From: Rhodobacteraceae bacterium Alg231-04
Lineage (GTDB): Bacteria; Pseudomonadota; Alphaproteobacteria; Rhodobacterales; Rhodobacteraceae
Assembly: GCA_900143635.1 (NCBI GenBank)
Contig: FREY01000005.1
Span: forward strand, 180,211 to 244,210
DNA length: 64,000 nucleotides
Direction of reading: 5' to 3'
The stretch's first letter is position 1. The number at the start of each line of letters is the position of its first letter. Shown here one piece after another: positions 60,206 through 64,000 of the stretch. Made by a program: the position numbers and the translations under genes. Under the pieces are notes generated by a model. That model saw only the letters and a list, made by a program, of their open reading frames with translations. It was not told the DNA's origin and did not search any database.

Positions 60206-61752
60206 GCGATCTGAATGATCTTGGCGTCAATCCGCTTGAAGACACCGAAAGCGAAGCTGCCCTGGCATATGCCAAAGAGCGCCGCGACAACATCCGCACC
60301 TTCGTCCGCACCAGTCCGGATTACTATATCCGGAACTTTGACAAAATCGGGGCCTCGTCCCGGTTTACGCCGACCTTCAACCTTATGGCCGGGATTTTCG
60401 GCCCGATCTGGTTCGGCGCCCGCGGCTTGTGGTCATGGGCGCTGCCATTCCTGATCCTTGAAACCCTGGGCTTTGTACAAATCGCGCGCGGCCTGTTCGG
60501 TGACCTGGCCGCCGATGCCATGCAGCGCATCGCGTCGATCGAAGGGACGCTAGAACTACGTCGCAAACAACTTGCTGCGGCAATTGAGAACGAGTCGGAC
60601 AAAATTGATGTCTACCGAAGAACCGTCGAATCTCTTGAACAAAACATCGGTGGCATCCGGGCCGAGGCTGATGCGCTGGCCGCCCAGGGGCCCTCTATCG
60701 TACTTGCCGGGCTTGTAATCCTGTTGCTCGTCAAGGCCCTGCAATCCATCGTTGGCAACTGGGCACTTGAGGCACGGTTTTCGGACTGGCTGTCCGATCG
60801 TTCAGTCCGTTCAGCGATGCCGGTTACACATATCGTGTTCAGCACTATTTTCATGTTGCTGATCGTGGCCGCCGCCATGTTGCACTACAGCTTTCCGGGG
60901 CGGTTTTCCCTGCTCAGTCACTTTCCCACCGATCCGGACATCCGCCTGACCAGTATTTCCTGGGTGGAAGATTTCATCGCTTGGTGCGTGCGCAACAGCG
61001 AGGCGTTCTTCGATGGGCTGACCTTTGGTATTCGCGCGCTTCTGGATGCGCTCGAAGTCATTCTGGTTCAAACGCCCTGGATCGTGATTGCCAGCCTGAT
61101 CGTGCTTCTGACATGGCTCACGGCAGGTATTCGAACCGCGATTTATTCGGGGGCTTTTCTGGCGTATATGGGCCTTTTGGAGTTCTGGGAGGGCGCGATG
61201 ACCACGCTGGCCCTGCTCGGCACGGCGGCATGTCTGTCAATTGTTATCGGCATACCGCTGGGCATGTTCGCCGCGCGTCGTCCACGGTTCTATGCCTTTA
61301 TCCAGCCGATCATGGATTTCATGCAGACCATGCCCGCCTTTGTCTTCATGGTGCCCGTAATCGCGTTTTTCGGTGTCGGCAAGCCAGCGGCGGTTGTGGT
61401 CACAATGATTTTTGGTGGCACTCCGGTGGTGCGCCTGACCGTGCTGGGCTTGCGCGGTGTGCCCGAAAGCGTGCGTGAGGCGGCCATCAGCTTTGGCGCC
61501 AACAAATGGTATCTGTTGACCAAGGTCGACCTGCCACTGGCATCCCCATCGATCCGCGCCGGGATCAATCAGACAATCATGCTATCACTGGCAATGGTCG
61601 TGGTGGCCTCGCTGATCGGGGCCAAGGGACTGGGCGAAGACGTCCTGGAAGCCCTGCAATATGCCAATGTCGGACAGGGTATACTCGCTGGTTTCTCGAT
61701 CCTGTTCTGTGCCATGATCCTTGATCGTATCGTGCAGGGCGGGCGCAAATGA
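60202..61752 (+). CDS. Betaine-type ABC transporter permease with long N-terminal extension
   Basis: 516 residues. The C-terminal half is a normal ProW-type permease with the EAA loop (GVPESVREAAISFGANKWYL) and IGIPLGMFAARRP. The N-terminal about 280 residues are extra: two or three membrane helices (WALPFLILETLGFVQIARGL; IVLAGLVILLLVKALQSIVG; AMPVTHIVFSTIFMLLIVAA) with a charged coiled coil between (LELRRKQLAAAIENESDKID). The extension may serve in sensing or assembly. 4-bp overlaps on both sides couple it to the ATPase and to the hydrolase. Confidence 0.9.
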   Translation: MSDLNDLGVNPLEDTESEAALAYAKERRDNIRTFVRTSPDYYIRNFDKIGASSRFTPTFNLMAGIFGPIWFGARGLWSWALPFLILETLGFVQIARGLFGDLAADAMQRIASIEGTLELRRKQLAAAIENESDKIDVYRRTVESLEQNIGGIRAEADALAAQGPSIVLAGLVILLLVKALQSIVGNWALEARFSDWLSDRSVRSAMPVTHIVFSTIFMLLIVAAAMLHYSFPGRFSLLSHFPTDPDIRLTSISWVEDFIAWCVRNSEAFFDGLTFGIRALLDALEVILVQTPWIVIASLIVLLTWLTAGIRTAIYSGAFLAYMGLLEFWEGAMTTLALLGTAACLSIVIGIPLGMFAARRPRFYAFIQPIMDFMQTMPAFVFMVPVIAFFGVGKPAAVVVTMIFGGTPVVRLTVLGLRGVPESVREAAISFGANKWYLLTKVDLPLASPSIRAGINQTIMLSLAMVVVASLIGAKGLGEDVLEALQYANVGQGILAGFSILFCAMILDRIVQGGRK

Positions 61753-62468
61753 CGCCGGTTGTTTTTGTTCACGGCTTTATGGGCGGAAGTCGGCAATGGC
61801 AGGGGCAGGCCGATTTCGCGGCTGGGTACGAGGTCCTCAGCTTAGATTTACCGGGATTTGGCGAAAATGCTCATTGCAATGCTCTGGACAGTATTGCCGG
61901 CTATGCTGAATGGGCCCTGGACGAACTGAGTACGCGCGGTGTCGAGCGGTTCAACCTGGTCGGCCATTCGATGGGCGGGATGGTCGTGCAAGAGATGGTC
62001 GCGCGCGCGTCAGAAAGAATCGAACGACTGGTGCTCTATGGTACCGGTGCCACAGGAATCCTACCGGGCAGGTTTGAGACCATCGGCACCTCCAAACGCC
62101 GCGCTCTTGCAGACGGGCCGCAGGCCACAGCCAGGCGGATCGCAGCGACCTGGTTTCTTGAGCGGGAAAATGCTGCTGGCTATGAGGGCTGCGCTGCAAT
62201 CGCCGAACAATGCAGACTTCCGGCCATGCTAAATGGGCTCGACGCGATGGAGAACTGGAGTGGCGTCGAGCGTCTAGAGAGCATTGAGACCAAAACATTG
62301 GTGATCTGGGGTGACCATGATCGCACCTACCCATGGTGCCAGACCGAGCAATTGTGGCAATCCATTCCCAACGCCAACCTTTTGGTGATGCCGGAATGTG
62401 CCCATGCTACGCACTTGGAAAAGCCGTGGCTATTCAACAGTGTACTAAAGGACTTCTTTTCGACCTGA
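61749..62468 (+). CDS. Alpha/beta hydrolase
   Basis: 239 residues. The oxyanion region is VFVHGFMGGSRQWQGQ, the nucleophile elbow LVGHSMGGMVVQEMV (Ser), the acid VIWGDHDRTYPW (Asp) and the catalytic His in ECAHATHLEKPWLF. Without a signal peptide it is cytosolic. Translation overlaps the permease by 4 bp, so it belongs to the transporter operon and probably acts on the imported compound, for example by hydrolysing an ester or amide. Substrate not readable. Confidence 0.92.
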   Translation: MTPVVFVHGFMGGSRQWQGQADFAAGYEVLSLDLPGFGENAHCNALDSIAGYAEWALDELSTRGVERFNLVGHSMGGMVVQEMVARASERIERLVLYGTGATGILPGRFETIGTSKRRALADGPQATARRIAATWFLERENAAGYEGCAAIAEQCRLPAMLNGLDAMENWSGVERLESIETKTLVIWGDHDRTYPWCQTEQLWQSIPNANLLVMPECAHATHLEKPWLFNSVLKDFFST

Positions 62469-62536
62469 CGCAGTGTCGATGCGGCCACTATGCTTAACAA
62501 ACCGTCATTGGCGCAGTCGCAATGAACGACGGCATC

Positions 62537-62691
62537 GTCCGCAACCTGTAGATTGCCGCATTCTACCTCGCTGCACCCCGACCGAAAGGCCGCTCTTCAC
62601 GCCGCACGGCGGCGCTGAAAATGATGCGGTCGCGGCGATTTTCGTGCTGCGAGCGCACGCAGCGAAAAATGGCAATGGCTGCCCTGGGCTC
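62537..62691 (+). repeat. 155-bp direct repeat C, right copy
   Basis: Gap-free match to 49758-49912, in the same orientation and 12,779 bp away. It starts 68 bases after the hydrolase stop. No gene in 62469-63044. Confidence 0.9.
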
Positions 62692-62772
62692 GTAGCTGCC
62701 TTACGGCGGTGCAGCACCATGATCCTTCACCTGGGCGAGGTCTAAGCAGCCACGGGTGACTGCAGGCAGCCC
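62686..62772 (+). repeat. Degenerate A-type element joined to repeat C (right)
   Basis: GGGCTCGTAGCTGCCTTACG ... GCAGGCAGCCC keeps the outer arms of the 90-bp A element but differs in the centre. As on the left, it begins inside the end of repeat C. Confidence 0.6.
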
Positions 62773-63078
62773 GTTGCGGACCTTTATCCAGGGTGCAGCG
62801 CAGAACTGGGCCTTCGACGTGAAGGGCGGAATGCGGACCTTCGTTGCAGTTGCTAAGCTACAGCTCACAACTAAGCTTAGCGGACATACAGTCGGCAGTT
62901 GGTAAATTTGAGAGTTCAACGATGCCTCATGCCAAGAAATGCTTCCAGCGCGATGCTGCTTAAGGTAGAACTCGAAGGGCGGAATTATTGGCAGTGATTT
63001 AATTGAATATTCATAGTGAGTTCGAAATCCTGGGAACTACGTGCTGAGCAGCCCCACTTGAGTGGTCCAAATTGAAAG

Positions 63079-63882
63079 TTAGTGCATGGTTGGCCTTTGG
63101 TCCATCGGGACGATGGCCTCTGGCGCAGGTGGGCGGTAGCCCAGAGCACTATGGGGTCGTTTGGTGTTGTAGTGTTTTCTCCAGCTTTCGATAATGATCT
63201 GGGCCTCTCGTAACGAATAGAAGATTTCACCGTTCAGCAATTCATCCCGCATTCGCCCATTGAAGCTCTCGCAGTATCCGTTCTCCCATGGCGATCCAGG
63301 CTCGATGTATGCGGCCTTGGCCCCGACAGCCTTGATCCAGCCTCTGACGGCCTCAGCAATGAACTCAGGGCCATTATCTGATCGGATGTAAGAGGGCACG
63401 CCTCGCAGAATGAACAGATCCGTCAGAGCATCAATGACTTCGTTCGCGTTCAGCTTCCGCTTCACCCGGATCGCAAGACATTCCCGGCTGTGTTCGTCCA
63501 GAATGTTCAATGTCCTGAAAGCCCTGCCATCATCTGTTCGGTGATGCACGAAATCGTACGACCAGACGTGATTACGATATTCGGGACGAAGCCGGACACA
63601 CGAACCGTCGTTGAGCCAGAGCCGTCCTTTCTTTTGCTGTTTCACAGGCACTTTGAGCCCCTCGCGTTTCCACAAACGTTCGACACGTTTGTCATTCACC
63701 TGCCAGCCAGCGTCTCGCAGTAAGGCAGCAATCCGGCGATAGCCATATCGCCCGTACTGACGCGTCAGCTCGATCATATCAGCTACCAGGTGTTCCTCGT
63801 CGGCACGCCCCTGTGGCAATCGCCGTTGTGTGGACCGGTGTTGGCCCAGGACACGGCAAACGCGACGCTCGGAAACCTTCAT
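63079..63882 (-). CDS. IS3-family transposase OrfB (second copy)
   Basis: 267 residues, identical to the product of 32483-33286, with the complete DDE triad ([28 protein letters not shown]). Intact. The preceding OrfA is only partly inside the window, so this copy may well be a full element. Confidence 0.95.
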   Translation of the reverse strand: MKVSERRVCRVLGQHRSTQRRLPQGRADEEHLVADMIELTRQYGRYGYRRIAALLRDAGWQVNDKRVERLWKREGLKVPVKQQKKGRLWLNDGSCVRLRPEYRNHVWSYDFVHHRTDDGRAFRTLNILDEHSRECLAIRVKRKLNANEVIDALTDLFILRGVPSYIRSDNGPEFIAEAVRGWIKAVGAKAAYIEPGSPWENGYCESFNGRMRDELLNGEIFYSLREAQIIIESWRKHYNTKRPHSALGYRPPAPEAIVPMDQRPTMH

Positions 63883-63926
63883 CTTGCTGCGAATGAGGTC
63901 GATGCAGGCACGGCGGCGCGAGGGGC

Positions 63927-64000
63927 TCAGAAGTTTCCCTTTGCGGCCTCGGACAGGATCAATTTGTCCAGCGTCAGGTCCGATACCGCCCTGCGCAGGC
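63927..64000 (-). CDS. IS3-family transposase OrfA, 3' part (cut by window edge)
   Basis: Reverse complement of the OrfA end: the coiled-coil tail ([20 protein letters not shown]) and stop at 63927. The start is beyond the right edge. Confidence 0.9.
   Translation of the reverse strand, partial: LRRAVSDLTLDKLILSEAAKGNF

Larger units (their letters stand above)
63045..64000 (-). mobile_element. IS3-family insertion sequence, second copy (inverted, runs off the window)
   Basis: The reverse complement corresponds to 32365-33320 of the first copy; the right terminal repeat TGAGCAGCCCCACTTGAGTG is at 63045. The left end lies outside the window. OrfB is identical in protein sequence to the first copy. 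Confidence 0.93.

Overview
The window reads as chromosomal DNA of a marine alphaproteobacterium of the Roseobacter group (family Rhodobacteraceae). The inference rests on high GC, the mix of TRAP and betaine-type ABC transporters, a CuyA-like desulfonating lyase, DUF6525/DUF1826 genes beside a CobW GTPase, and many decayed GC-rich intergenic repeats. The genus cannot be fixed from the sequence alone.

Region 1 (1-12.6 kb) is ordinary core genome. It holds the end of a K+ channel, divergent cobS and cobT (cobamide nucleotide loop assembly), a KefB/C-type antiporter with an Lrp regulator, a large low-complexity protein with secretion-system-like ends, a SIMPL-domain protein, metY with a terminator in its leader, and sugar/sulfo-transferase-like proteins.

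Region 2 (12.7-24.5 kb) is a genomic island in the 3' half of a tRNA-Thr(TGT) gene. It is bounded by 52-bp perfect direct repeats (63 bp with one mismatch). The right half is a small satellite-like module on the minus strand: integrase, DUF6387, AlpA, a helicase-like protein and small DNA-binding-type genes. The left half is cargo: an accessory tryptophanyl-tRNA synthetase preceded by a complete trp-type attenuator (leader peptide with tandem Trp codons, pause hairpin, antiterminator, terminator), then a DUF3604 PHP-fold secreted protein with a small membrane protein and a divergent AraC regulator. The attenuated trpS is the most striking item in the window.

Region 3 (25.4-36.4 kb) is accessory DNA. 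It holds an HxlR/nitroreductase/Hsp31 electrophile-detoxification locus, a two-component pair among small secreted Cys-containing proteins, an IS3-family element inserted beside an integrase remnant, a GFA protein, a short tyrosine recombinase, and a degenerate tandem array with a 173-bp period.

Region 4 (36.5-49.7 kb) is catabolic. A GntR/FCD regulator precedes a TRAP transporter, SDR, BKACE (DUF849), L-gulonate 3-dehydrogenase-like, UxaA-type dehydratase, gamma-carbonic-anhydrase-like and glycerate kinase genes, which look like one pathway for a hydroxylated acid. Then comes a divergent Rrf2 / CobW-DUF1826-DUF6525 operon.

Region 5 (49.7-63 kb) is flanked by a 155-bp direct repeat. It holds DUF805, a secreted protein, an MscS channel, and a locus of LysR, CuyA-like lyase, amino-acid racemase, RidA, a second LysR, a betaine-type ABC transporter and an alpha/beta hydrolase. 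The window ends inside a second, inverted copy of the IS3-family element.
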